Assembly (NCBI GenBank): GCA_963277665.1
Contig: OY728165.1
Coordinates: 1,757,424,772 to 1,757,488,771 of the forward strand
Origin: Viscum album
Lineage: Eukaryota > Streptophyta > Magnoliopsida > Santalales > Viscaceae
DNA length: 64,000 nt
Direction of reading: 5' to 3'
How positions within the stretch are numbered: position 1 is the first letter of the stretch; each line of letters opens with the position of its first letter. The translations under genes and the position numbers were made by a program. Below, piece after piece: positions 11,060-22,044 of the stretch. Under the pieces are notes generated by a model that was not told the origin of the DNA, made no database searches, and was given only the letters and a program-made list of their open reading frames with translations.

Positions 11060-11330
11060 CATGTCCTGATGCCCCCCGTATCCGGGAACCCTATGATCAT
11101 GTACGTGACTGACCTGGAATGATCTCTTGGTGCCCTACTCATCCAAATGAACAATGAGGGGATATAAAACAATGTCAACTACCCCAGCCACATTCTCCTC
11201 GACACGGAGACCAGATACTCCCCCATAGAAAAGAGATGCCTTGTGATGTTATTCACATTATGGAAATTGTGGCACTACCTGCAACACCACAAGGTACATG
11301 TGGTGTCTTGAGTAGAACTGATGATGTACA
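11060..11330 (+). pseudogene. E2 RNase H (first, retroviral-position) remnant
   Basis: MIMYVTDLE, a stop, SLGALLIQMNNEG, a stop, then YPSHILLDTETRYSPIEKRC and LFTLWKLWHYLQHHKVHVVS. The usual first Asp (family V-S-D) is present as V-T-D, and the R-Y-x-P-x-E-K segment is well kept. It is broken by several stops. Confidence 0.8.
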
Positions 11331-11434
11331 TTCTGAACCACCCCATGTTGACCGGTTTTCTAGCACGGTGGATAGTATTAATCTATTAGTTCGACATCAG
11401 GTTCATCCCTCAGAAGGATATCAAGGGCCAAGCA

Positions 11435-11968
11435 TTGGAATATTTTCTTTTTTCCCATACAGCTCTAACAGACCAATCCTTGGACCTGGATTTTCCAAAT
11501 GAGGAAATCCTCTCGATAGATCATGACATACCATTTTGGAAGATGCACATTGATGGTGCCTCTCGGAGCCCCACAGACAGGAAACTCAATGATCCCAGGT
11601 TCAACAGAGTAGGCCTGGGTATTTTCTTTATTACCCCAGCACATGCCATTTTTCTGTATTCATTCTTGTTGTCAGAAGGCTCCACCAACAATGAAGAAGA
11701 GTATCAGGCCCTCATCACTGGCCTCGAGCTGTACCTCGAGATCGATGTAACCCATCTACATGTGAAAGGTGATTCCAAACTAGTCATCAAGAAATTACAC
11801 AGTGACTATGTCTTCAGAAAGCCAGAGATCGTACCATTATTTGAGTGCACCCCCCATATAATAGCCAAGTTTCCATCACGACCTGAAGTTGCTAAAGTCC
11901 CCCGATCTCAGAACAGTCAAGATGATGCCATGGCTGGCCTGGCTGCATCATTTACAGAACCCATGTAG
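11435..11968 (+). pseudogene. E2 additional (archaeal-type) RNase H, long open stretch
   Basis: This is an uninterrupted 177-codon segment. The domain runs from WKMHIDGAS to DDAMAGLAASF: IDGA supplies the first Asp, NNEEEYQALITGLEL the Glu, HVKGDSKLVIKKL the second Asp, and SQDDAMAGLA the last Asp. All four catalytic positions are therefore present. Such an aRNH next to the normal RNase H is typical of Tat-lineage elements and is thought to help process the RNA/DNA hybrid. It is the best-preserved domain in E2, although the surrounding pol is dead. Confidence 0.9.
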
Positions 11969-12139
11969 GATGATCTGATTATACACATGGCACACCAGAG
12001 ATTAATTGCTCCCGTCACCCTAGATAACGACGACGGTCTGTGTGTAAGACATCATACCACCAGATCCTCCACATCCGGACCCCCAAGATCAGCAGATTCA
12101 GTGTTTGATGAAACCCTCAAATGGAGAACCCATTTTGTC

Positions 12140-13383
12140 GAGAATCTACAAAATGGTTTCATCCTGGATGATTGGGCCAAGTGTGAGTGAATTCAACACC
12201 GCGCACTGTAGTTTACCCCTCATAGTGGTCCCAGTCTTGAACAGATCCTCTACAAGAACTTGTTTGTTGGTGTTCGCCTCTGTTTCTTCCAAGGAGACTA
12301 GATTTCTTAGGTCATGCTTAATGATCATTCCGGTACCTATGGGGCTCACCAGTCTAGGCTAAAGGTGTCCCATTATATCTAGAGACTGAGGTACTTTTGT
12401 CCCTCCCGGATCCATGATTGCATCAAGTTCACCAAGATATGTCACGCATGCCAAATCCATTCTGACATCATGTATCGGCCACCAGTACCTCTTCACTCCA
12501 CCATGTACTCTTGGTCATTTGCAGTGTGGGGACTCGATGTCGTTGGACAATACCCACTGCTGATAGCTCACCGATGTAGGTTCATCCTGACCACCACAGA
12601 TTTATTTTCCATGTGGGTAGAAGCTGTTCTGCTCAAGGAGTTCATGGAATATTATATCATTGACTTTGTGAGATCCATCATCATCCCCTAGTTTGGAGTC
12701 CCTCATGCCATCCTCACCAATAACCGCACCAACATCTGAGCATCCGAGCCGATGAAATCATAATCCAAGTACAACATCCATTTGAACCATATCTCTCACT
12801 ACCACAATAAGGTGAATGGAAAGATCAAGTTGTTCAATATAACCCACTATAACATTTTGCAAAAAATAGTTGGTTTGAACAAGAAGAGTTGTCCAGACAG
12901 GGTCCCCAACATCTTCTGGGCCTATCAGATGACAAATCGTAATTCCACCTAGGTGATCCCATATTCCCTAGTATATAGAGCTGAGTCCATCCTTCCATTG
13001 AGATCTAGCTTCACTAGTTACGTACACCAGTCTATGACTAGCATGCACCAGATAAGGTAGTTGATATTCGTCTTGATGATTTGGAAGCACTTGATGAAAA
13101 TAGGTGGCGCGCCCTGCACAATCTGGAAAATCGTTAGAATAAGATAGCTAGAGCCTTCAATAAGAAGGTTGGCCAATGCTCTTTCCTACAAGGTGACATG
13201 GTATTGGCCCTCCGGGCGCCAATGATCTGTGGTAGGAAACCACCCAAATTGGATCCCAAATGGGAAGTTACTTACATAATTCACTAGGTTTACCCCAATA
13301 GAGCATACTCCCTAGTGACCATGGACGGTGATCTCGTAACTCCTTCCACCAATTACATGTTCCTCAAGAAATACTTTTGTTAA
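12140..13383 (+). pseudogene. E2 integrase remnant
   Basis: The zinc-finger part is recognisable (HSGTYGAHQSRLKVSHY, CIKFTKICHACQIHSDIMY). The core begins with FAVWGLDVVG, keeping the first catalytic Asp, and FILTTTDLFSMWVEAVLLKE. The second Asp is lost (FGVPHAILTNNR, family T-D-N-G), and the Glu region reads NGKIKLFN where the family has N-G-x-x-E. The tail reads RLDDLEALDENRWRAL, KIARAFNKKV, DPKWEVTYII and VTMDGDLVTPSTNYMFLKKY, ending at TAA 13381, in a shifted frame. Confidence 0.87.
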
Positions 13384-14000
13384 TCCATTTGGTCCTGCAT
13401 GACATTAAACTGGACAGTCCCGCATGACCCTAAACTATACGCTGGTCCATCATGACCTTAAACTGTATGGTCCTGAATGACAATAAACTACATAGTGGTC
13501 CTATATGACCTTAAACTGGATGGTCCCGCATGACCCTAAATTGCACACTGGTCCTGTACTACCTTAAACTGGATTGCCCCGCATGACACTAAACTACATA
13601 CTGGTCCTACACAACCATAAACTGGATGGTCCCACATGACCCTAAACTGCACGTAGGTCCTTCATGACCTTATACTAGATGGTCCTGCATGACCATATAC
13701 GGCACACTGGTCCTGCATGACCTTAAACTATATGGTCCCCCATGACCCTAAGCTGCACGCTGGTCCTCAACGACCTTAAACTAGATGGTTCCGCATGACC
13801 CTAAACAACACGCTGGTCCTGCACGACCATAAACTAGATGGTCCCGCATGACCCTGAACTACACGATGGTATTGCATGACATTAAACTTTCAGTTCCCGC
13901 ATGACCCTAAACTGCACACCAGTCCTTCATGTTCTTAAACTGTCTGGTCGTACATGACTTTAAACTGCACATCATACTACATGACGTTAGACAACATTTT
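13384..14000 (+). repeat. 53-bp tandem array directly after E2 pol
   Basis: About 11-12 degenerate copies of a 53-base unit begin within ten bases of the pol stop. Unit starts (TGGTCC-like) fall near 13390, 13443, 13496, 13549, 13602, 13656, 13709, 13761, 13814, 13866 and 13920. Each unit is itself a dimer: one half resembles TGGTCCTGCATGACCTTAAA and the other TGGTCCCGCATGACCCTAAA, at 25/28-base spacing. Tat-lineage elements are known to accumulate such arrays between pol and the 3' LTR, and some seed satellites. Confidence 0.95.
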
Positions 14001-17000
14001 GAGAACTATGTATGGCTTGACTCCCATCTTTATTGGATACGTAGGAACACCTGGACTTTTTTCGGTTAGCCTTTCCCAAATGATAGAATCATCCCCTCAG
14101 GTCAAGACACATGGAAGCAGTGCAGACTATTTCCCCAATTCAAATTTAGCTAACCTCGATCATGCCATATGTTTCACTCCCTGGATATTTTCTCCTCTTT
14201 CATAGATGGGTACAACTATGCTACACCCAATCCTTTGATTGGGATTCCATCATCATTATTTTCTAGAATGTCCCCCAAATGCCGTGGATCCTAGGCCTAA
14301 GGGCTCGCCTACCACTTCTGGCCAACTCCCCCGAGGATGTTCATCAACAAGCTGATACAAGTACCACATTATGAATATGGTCAGCGGTCGATGCTAATTG
14401 GTTGTTCTGATTTCAGGTCACTATAGGGACGATGAGTTTCGAACATGGTCAACAGTTTTCCTGTGACATTTGATCCACCACAAGATGTCCCAAACATTGA
14501 CTGTAGTGGTTCATCTTTCCCCATTGTATCTCCAAGCGATGAACTCCCATCGGCAATGCCAGCTAGTAGGACCTATATGAATGGGAGAGCTAAGATCGGC
14601 ACCTTGTTTCCCACACCATGCACTACTCACGTGGGCTTAGGAGCTGTGATGAGGAGTTAAATCTACAAGGGGGCATATGCTCTTCCCATCCAAGGCCCAG
14701 ACTCAGGCCCCTAGGCCTTTTCAGACACCCTGGCCCAGGTTCTCTCTTATTTGAGTGTGCGATGTGGTATGGGATTCTGTCCTCATTCACGGCGGTTTAC
14801 TCGTCATGGCGAACACATCCCTATATGAGCTACCTTACTATTCTCTTCGTCCTCACTACAAGAGGTTAAACTAAAAACTCGTCGGGCCTTTCCGACAGAT
14901 GACCATCCTCAGGCCCCTTGCAGTTTTTGGGCCCCCAGCCCATGATCCTATTTATGGTAGTATGGTGTGGTATGGGATTCTGTCCACATTCATGTCGGGT
15001 TACTCATCATGTTGTACACCCACCCCACCTCATTGGGGTATCATACCCCTATTCAACATCAACAACAATGTGTGGCTTTATATCCATCCTCATGGGATAT
15101 ATAGGGACGCCCGAATGTCTATACATTGGGTCCAACCCCATCTCTCGGAAATATCCCTTTCACCTTGGCCCCGTGGCCTTCCCTTTCCCGGGGAGGGGAG
15201 TGTATGGTGTGGTGTGAGATTATTTCCTCATTCAACTCAGGTTTGTAACGACCATGCCACGTACCTATCCCTCCTCGGAGTTCTCTATACATGTATTCTA
15301 TACTCATTCCTTCAAACCAGTTACTCTCAAGTCGATCCCCCATGTCAACCCTCTTCTACGATTCACCAATGTCCATAAGGGTACTCTGTTTTAGTACCTG
15401 GAATGTCAGAATCCACTCGGATAGGCTTTCACTCGTTTCTCAGGCTTCATGTTACCCCTTCAATAAGGCTTCCTTCACCTTCCACACCCGACGGGACCCC
15501 CATGTGGCATTGATGCTATGCCTAAGGGCTCTCCTACCATCATGGGACAACCTCCTCAAGGGTCATGGACAAAAAATAGATACAAATACCTCATTTAAAA
15601 TATGGTCAGTGGTCGATGCACATTTTTTTTCCCTATTTCAGGCTAAAACGATATGGATTCCGTGTTTCTAATGCGGTCTACAGTCTTCCCCCAACGTCAC
15701 GCCAGCCCCATTATGCCCAAAATGTCAGTTACATGATTCACATCCTTCTCCACCACATCATGTCCATATAAACTCTCGACACTCCCGGCACTACCCCTTT
15801 GTGTGCATTTGCTCGTTTGGAGGAAAAATCCATGGTAAGGGCATCATTCGAGGCACCATACCAATTTACCTTTGGCTGGAATTCTAGGTATTGCAATAAA
15901 CATCTTCCACACTTTTTTCCCACACTGTGTTTGACTCATTAGGGCATATGGATCGGGTTTAGGTCAGTGATTAGTTAGAAGTTTTTCACCATTCTTTGGT
16001 CCGAGTTCTATTACTTTAAACTATGATATTTTCATATTACCCCTTTGTGAGAACTACGTATATCATGATTCCCATCCTCATGGGATACGTAGGAACACCT
16101 GAATGTATCATTTTCTGGTCCATCTCAATTGGGAGCTAGTTTCTCTAGCCCCTTACCGTCTTAGCTCTATTTAGTCCCCTTGGCACAAGGATCCATTCTC
16201 AGAATAGCATACTGCGTGGAATGGTAGTATGTCATCATTCACGTCTGGTATGTTTTATTGCACTATCCACATTCCCCATTTAACATTTTTTCTACTACGT
16301 TCATGTTGCATAATGTTAAAATGAATTACTGGTCCAATCACATGATCCTAAACTATGACATTTTCATCCTAGACACACGATGAAAAACGACACTACATCA
16401 TGATGTCCTCACTCAAGGGGACAACATATATGATATTGGTCACATGACCTACCATTTTTCAATGCATGTACATGGCTTGGATCTTTTGGCGATACTGGGG
16501 CTTGTTAACCTTGGCCGATCACTTCACAAAACCAAACTATTCAACTTAATGAAAAAACCAGATTTATGAGATACCACTTCTTTTCGTGCGAGGGCTACAC
16601 TCGCACGCCCCATTTATTATTAGCATTGGAACATTACCATGACCCCTCTAGAACTACATATAGCATGATCCTCACCCCCATGGGGTACGTAGGAATTCAT
16701 GCACACATTTCCTCAGGCCCAGTTGAACTCTCGTTTTCCGTCCCTCGACCTAAAACCTCTCTAAGTAACACATGGTGGTTGGAAGCCCAGGATCCAATTC
16801 CCGCCGGGTTATATAATTACCCAACCATCTGGCTCTCGCATTTCCTACATCTGTGATCCGAGTTCTACCACCCTAAACTAAGATCTTCCTTTGGGAAGGG
16901 ACTCGAATCCCCATATCTAATACGTTTCGTAGTTGTATTCAGATGCATTTTGACAAAGAGCCCGAAGTGTAAAAATTTCCTAGGGTCATTCCCCTCGTTC

Positions 17001-18300
17001 AATGTCCAAGCTTCCTAAGATTCTATTTGGATCCTCATCCTCTTCCACACCTGAAAGGACCACTTCATAGCCTGGTTTTATGACGCCTTGGCTCACCTAT
17101 AATTTTTGGTCAATTTCCCTAAAGATAGTGGACAACATTTGTGACAGGTCCCGTCTTTCGAACATGGTCAGTAGTCAACCCTCATTTGTCTATCCTCATT
17201 CCAGGTTAACACAATATGGATACAGTGTTTCGAATATGGTCAACAGTTATCATTCATCATCACACCACCATCATTGTGATCCAGATTTCGAGTATCATGA
17301 TTCACACATTTCCACTTTCTCATGTTCATGTGGAATTACAACATACTCGGCTTTACTTCTTCGCGCATTTATGTGCGCTACAAGGATGGGTTAACAACAT
17401 AGGGCCGACATTCACCGAGCTTCCCTTCTCCCTTACATGACACTTCGTCTGCCGGGATGTTCCAACCACTAATTCTTGTTTCCCACATGTAGAACGACTC
17501 ACGTGGGATAGTAGTTTTGGTCGGATGTGCACCCGCGCAGCCAGGTTTTTCATCATCCTGCAAGACATTAAACTGTGCATTCAAAACTATGTATGGATTG
17601 ATTCCCATCTTAATGGTATACATAGAGACAACCAGGTATTTTTCCTCTGGTCCAGCCCCAAGAATCATAAATCATAATCCTCCCCATTTCTGGCCCTAGG
17701 GCCCAACCCCTCGTAGAGAACTATGTAACTGCATCTTTGACCTGAACATGGTTGGGATGCCCAAAATGTCATTGGGAAATGACAAATCGCTCACCAGAGT
17801 GGTCCCGTATAAAGTAAAATATTAACAATGATCAAACCGATGCAACCACTCTAATGTGATTCCATTATAGTGGCATAATTTCACGAGTTTTGGATTCTGT
17901 TCGAAAAAACGTCACTGCACATTCCACGCTCTGCGTTCCCCTTATTTGGAACCTCGTTCAATTTCATGTATGGAGGAACCCCCTAAATGTTTGAATGCTC
18001 AGCCTATGGCTCCCCTATTCTTCTGGGTCATCATTCTAGAAAACTAATGGATGAGTTCGGCCACGTGTTTCGAACATTGTCAGCGGTCAACCCTAATTTT
18101 CTATCCCCACTCCAATATAACAAAATAAGGATACTTTGTTTCAAATGTGGTCAATCATTATTATTTATTTTTACTCCACCCCCACAGTGTTCCGAATCTA
18201 GGGTATTGTGATTCACACCTTCATTCCCCTATTCGGATTAATTCCAATGGCCCTGGCATTACTCCATTCATTCACAATAGCACATTGGGAAAATTGTAAT
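14001..18300 (+). repeat. E2 3' region built of duplicated modules, non-coding
   Basis: No coding homology was found here. At least three modules recur. Module M (GAACTATGTAT..., then GATACGTAGGAACACC) occurs at 14001, ~15068, 16049, ~16650 and 17583. Module N (GAACATGGTCAGCGGTC..., TTTCAGG, then GTTTCGAACATGGTCAACAG) occurs near 14373, 15599, 17157 and 18068. Module W (GTGGTATGGGATTCTGTCC with TCATTCA) occurs near 14763, 14967, 15209 and more weakly 16218. Stray 53-bp-type units reappear near 16330 and 17560. The short ORFs of 60-159 codons here are chance. It looks like unequal duplication in an element's 3' untranslated region. Confidence 0.8.
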
Positions 18301-18543
18301 TTGGCTTTTCTGAGAGACCCGTTATCCAATCAGGTATTTACCATTTACTCCCAAAGATCTGGGTCAGTTGTTCAAACCTAGGATCCCTAAATCTTGGTTT
18401 ACACTCATATATTTGAATTAGGGTGATAAGGTGGTGATCCCTTGATTCTCAAATCGGGCCCGACCCACGTGAGCTTAGGGAATGATCACAGGACGCTCCA
18501 CGAATGTCATAAGAATGCAATAAACCCATATAAAAAATGAAAC
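18301..18543. other. Non-coding spacer between repeat modules and antisense gene
   Basis: No coding or repeat signal was recognised. It lies just beyond the inferred stop of the antisense gene. Confidence 0.5.
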
Positions 18544-19509
18544 TCATGCATGATATGACATCAAATAATCAATTAAGGAAATTATGTTTGAGGGTTTGTA
18601 ATCATTATAGTACTTTGGGGGGTCGACATCCCACATGGATGGGTTAACCTCATCAATCAAGAATAACATCTCTGCCACCCTCTAGCTGGTGGTGTCCAGG
18701 TGTTGTTACTGCCTATTCAGCTCCTGCTCCTCAACTATGAGAGGGAACAATTCATTGGCCATGACTCGAGCCCACTCCACACCGGTCCGGATAATGGTCA
18801 TCTCCTCAGAAGCTCGCATCATGCCCTCTTTGGCCTCCTCTAGCTGGGCTATCAGTCACGAAACGAGCTCTGATTGCGCAACAAGAGATGCAGAATGCTC
18901 ATCCACTCGAGCCTATGATTGTTCAACATCGTTTCCAGTCTCCTAGAGACTCGTGATGTTCACCGCCTTCCTTCACTACCAGTCCACACTGAGGCCACGA
19001 TCATACTTTTGAATCTTTTCTACCATAAGATCTCATATGAGCATGTGAGGGCTCTGGGCATCCACTCCCCCTTTGCATAGTTCATGTAGCCACAAACAAA
19101 GTCTATCCATCTCATCCAACCATAATTCATGGGGGGTATTATTGATGAGGTGCTTGACCAGCTTCCATGATCAGTGAAAGACTATTTTGCTGTCCTCGTC
19201 AACGAAGGCTGTTTCGTCCCAGTCGGTGCGGTTGGCAGGCTCGTATGTGGGGAATGCCCTCAGGAACTCCTCAGTAAGGTCCATGTATATCATTAAATTA
19301 GGCGGGGTGGGGCCTGAACTGTGCAGTTGATCCTCATCATTAGATCCCACCTCAATAACCTAAGGCGTAGTCCCACGGGGATCCCTGTCAGTGATGGGGA
19401 GCGCTGTAGTTTGGTCTGGTTGGATTTCCACCTCCATGACCATTGACATGACATTGGGAATGGTTCTACCAGATGTCTCAACCAACCTGGCCATATTGGA
19501 CTAGGAAAA

Positions 19510-19602
19510 CTGAAGTATTGTACACGCCAAAAAAATGGGGATGTGAATGACAGTTAATGTGGTCAGGGGATCGCAATTGTAAATTCAGTAGAAGAGTCTT
19601 AC
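19510..19602 (-). other. Candidate second intron of the antisense gene
   Basis: CTAT|GTAAGACT on the minus strand resembles a strong donor. A pyrimidine tract and TACTTCAG (ending at 19510) or CCTAG (ending at 19501) could be acceptors, giving 93 or 102 bases. The joined frame is off by one base from the long downstream reading frame, so either an indel has occurred or this is not the true intron. Confidence 0.4.
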
Positions 19603-19822
19603 ATAGATCAAATCTCGGGCTTTGTTCATGAGTATAATTCATTTGAACCATGAAATGTGTCCCCCTGTATAGGTTAGGGAGGTCTGGAGACTCTGGTGGA
19701 GCTCCCACAAGTGTCCATGCTCCGCTAGACAAGGATGCTGATGCATCCATTGTTTTGGACCCCGAGGGTCCCGCGTCGGCACCCACTGAGGGCCGAGAAT
19801 GAGGTCTATGCACAAGTTCCTC

Positions 19823-19898
19823 CTGCACATTATAGATGCTAATAAATAATTCAGAGTAACGTAAGAGAAGACCCCGAAGAAGGAACTTTGGATTTTAC
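19823..19898 (-). other. Spliceosomal intron of the antisense gene (76 nt)
   Basis: On the minus strand, GAG|GTAAAATCC opens and TAATGTGCAG|GAGGAAC closes a 76-base AT-rich interval. Removing it joins exon codons in phase 0 (...ATE to EELVHRP...), and both exons are open across the join. Reading through instead meets a TGA shortly after. Donor and acceptor fit plant consensus. Confidence 0.7.
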
Positions 19899-22044
19899 CT
19901 CAGTGGCCTCCGCAAAATCTTTGAGATCCGAGAACATATCACTGACTTCACCCTCCCCCAATGGACACCCTCTATATGCCTCATATCCCAAGGTGGACTG
20001 ATTCAATTCTTCTAGTAGAGTGACGTGATACCTTAGGTCAGCAATAGACATTTTTGTAGGGACCTTATGATCCAATAACACCTTTTCCCAGTCTTTCATT
20101 GGCTGTAGGGAACCCCAAGAGTGGATAAAGTTTACCAGTTCGACTATTTATTTCTCCAATTCTGCCTGGGATACTGCAAAACTGTATCTAATAAGGAAAA
20201 TACCCGACATGTCCATCATGAGGCAGATAAGGTGCTTCCATAACTCAGATGGGCCGAGGAATTTCCGATTGACTTCCCAAATGTCCCAGGCCTCCAAGAA
20301 GACAGCATTCTTCGGCATGTCAATATGATGTAGCCATTTCCCAGTGGCCTTAGTAGAAATCATACAGAATCCTCTCGGTGGGTGACCCTATGGATGTATC
20401 TGTCCTCCTGGGATCACCGGGTCCGCTGCTACTGCTGGATCCACTGCCGCTGCCGGATCTGGTACCACTCCTCCCCCTTAGCTTGTGTGGTCATCACTGC
20501 TATAGAAGGAAAACCACTACAGGATGCCCTTTCCGCCTTCTGGCCTCGGCCCTGAGGTTGGGGAAGCTCACCATCAACGATAATAATTGATGGCCACTTC
20601 ATCATCTCCCTCGGTTAAGCCGCATCCCAGCTCTGGGCATATTACATTAGCAGCTTGAGGACAACGGTTGGCTGATGCAGTTCAATCCACATCTTCCTAT
20701 ATTCACGTTTGAACATGAGCTGGATTTGCCTCATCACACAGATGTTCTCTTCATGGTTCACCTCAAAGTAGACCCGAGGGGTCAGTCGTAGCAGGCACCA
20801 AAATTGCCTTACAAACCAGTGTGGGGGGTATGGAAAGCAGAGAGGCTCACGATCCACCCTGGCCACCAACACACAACCTTGAAAGGCCTGCAGATAGGCC
20901 TAGTGCTCTTCCATCCAACCTCCATCATCTGTAAATACCCCTTTCATCAAGGGAAACATGGTGAAATTGAATTCCTCTACCCTATAAATCTGGTTGAGAA
21001 CCGATGGTGCGGTCCGTGTGGCAAGAAAACTCCCCGAATCATTGAGAATCGAGGGGTGGAAGTTCGACACTAGAGGTGAGATGGGATTGGATACTCATAG
21101 ATCTCCCAGATGTGTGCCACTATCCACCCCTATAGGAGTAGGAATAGATCACATATAATATGTGGCCTCTTCCCCTCACTAATGTTCCGCAACATCTTAT
21201 ACAACTTGGCAAGCATCAGAACCCCTAGGTTGACCCTCCCTTCTATAGCCAATGTGGATTCCATGATGAAAGTGCTCGGTCGCACTCCCTAGTTTGTGTC
21301 TCTCAATCGTAGGATCCAACCATAGATGATAGCTGCGATGAATTCTGCCAGCATGACTATTGGTTGTTTTCTCAGTGCTCACACTGAACCCCTGGGAATT
21401 CCATTGGCTATCCTCCAACACTTGCCAGTACTAGTGATCCATACTCCAGGCCCCCTTTAGGCAAGTCTGAGGTCTCACCGGGAACTGTCGGTCTCCCAGG
21501 AAGTTCTGAAACTTTTTGAACCAATTCATGATGTGGACATACCTCACAACATCCTTAACTTTTCCTAGCACAAGCTCCGTCAATGCCATCGACAGATGCA
21601 GAATCTTCTCTGGATACTCCCATACACCCATAACAGAGAGGAATTCGTCATACATCACCCCATGTATCAGGACCCACAAGATCTGATCCACATCCCATAA
21701 GGTGATTCCAACCTCCCCATGATGCAGGGGTATGTTATTTGTCCCCGATGACCACTGCCTCAACAGCTCTGACATTAGCTGCTTCGGCTGCTAGATGTGA
21801 AACTGGGAAGCCCAAGCTGCCTCATACAAGCCCTCTCTTCTCAGATTCACTCTATAATCCTCACACGAGGTGCCAACCTAGTAGGCCCAGGCCCAATCAA
21901 CTGTGATGTTGCTACCCTGGCATATGTCACATTCCTCAGACCACCCTTCTTCGTGTTCTCTAGAGCCTCCTTGAGGATAATTCAGTACATAAGATGGGAC
22001 GTCCCCATCTATAATTCCTTACCCTCGACATTGTCCTGATAGTT

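Larger units (their letters stand above)
8859..13383 (+). pseudogene. pol: Decayed pol of Tat-lineage Ty3/gypsy element E2
   Basis: This is a second, unrelated Pol pseudogene: protease, RT, RNase H, additional RNase H (aRNH) and integrase. The presence of aRNH and motifs such as PWLH in the protease and CHACQIH in the integrase place it in the Tat (Ogre/Retand-like) lineage. Most of it is read in one frame (positions equal to 2 mod 3) from 8837 to about 12.7 kb. The integrase tail is in another frame and ends at TAA 13381-13383. Its gag and 5' LTR are not in the window; E1's LTR abuts it at 8858, so they are probably to the left of E1. Multiple stops and catalytic losses make it inactive. Confidence 0.9.
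18544..21866 (-). pseudogene. Antisense plant-mobile-domain (PMD) gene in E2, decayed, with intron
   Basis: Read from 21866 downward, the PMD start is EGLYEAAWASQFHI, SELLRQWSSGTNNIPLHHGE and VGITLWDVDQIL. This matches the PMD pattern of L-x-x-R-W...T-F-H-x-x-x-G-E-x-x-I-T-L-x-D-V. Further PMD pieces are VNLGVLMLAKLYKML (~21.2 kb, family L-A-P-A-V-L-A-x-I-Y-R-x-L) and LCFPYPPHWFVRQFW (~20.8 kb). The segment 20363-19851 is one frame with a single TAA (AEIEK-like end, then IVELVNFIHSWGSLQ). After an intron the protein continues with an acidic/proline-rich linker and a long coiled-coil-like tail (19.5-18.6 kb; LIAQLEEAKEGMMRASEEM). PMD proteins occur both as host genes and in transposons; the function of element-borne copies is unknown. 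Stops and frameshifts make this copy non-functional. Confidence 0.75.

Noticed and set aside
13384..14000. Array of regularly spaced repeats resembling a CRISPR array
   Set aside because: Units are contiguous and degenerate, with no unique spacers, and lie in a plant retrotransposon. It is an ordinary tandem array.
14899..15378. 159-codon plus-strand ORF and an overlapping 99-codon ORF
   Set aside because: They lie in duplicated 3' modules in two frames, show no domain, and are interrupted in the other module copies.
16890..16915. GGGACTCGAATCCCC, resembling a tRNA T-arm
   Set aside because: The loop starts CTC instead of TTC, and no acceptor, D or anticodon arm can be folded around it.
18640..22040. 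Plus-strand ORFs in this interval (for example 18689-18946, 20378-20590, 20804-21073, 21797-22039)
   Set aside because: They are complements of the minus-strand PMD gene, which explains the conserved motifs and intron. The plus-strand products resemble nothing.
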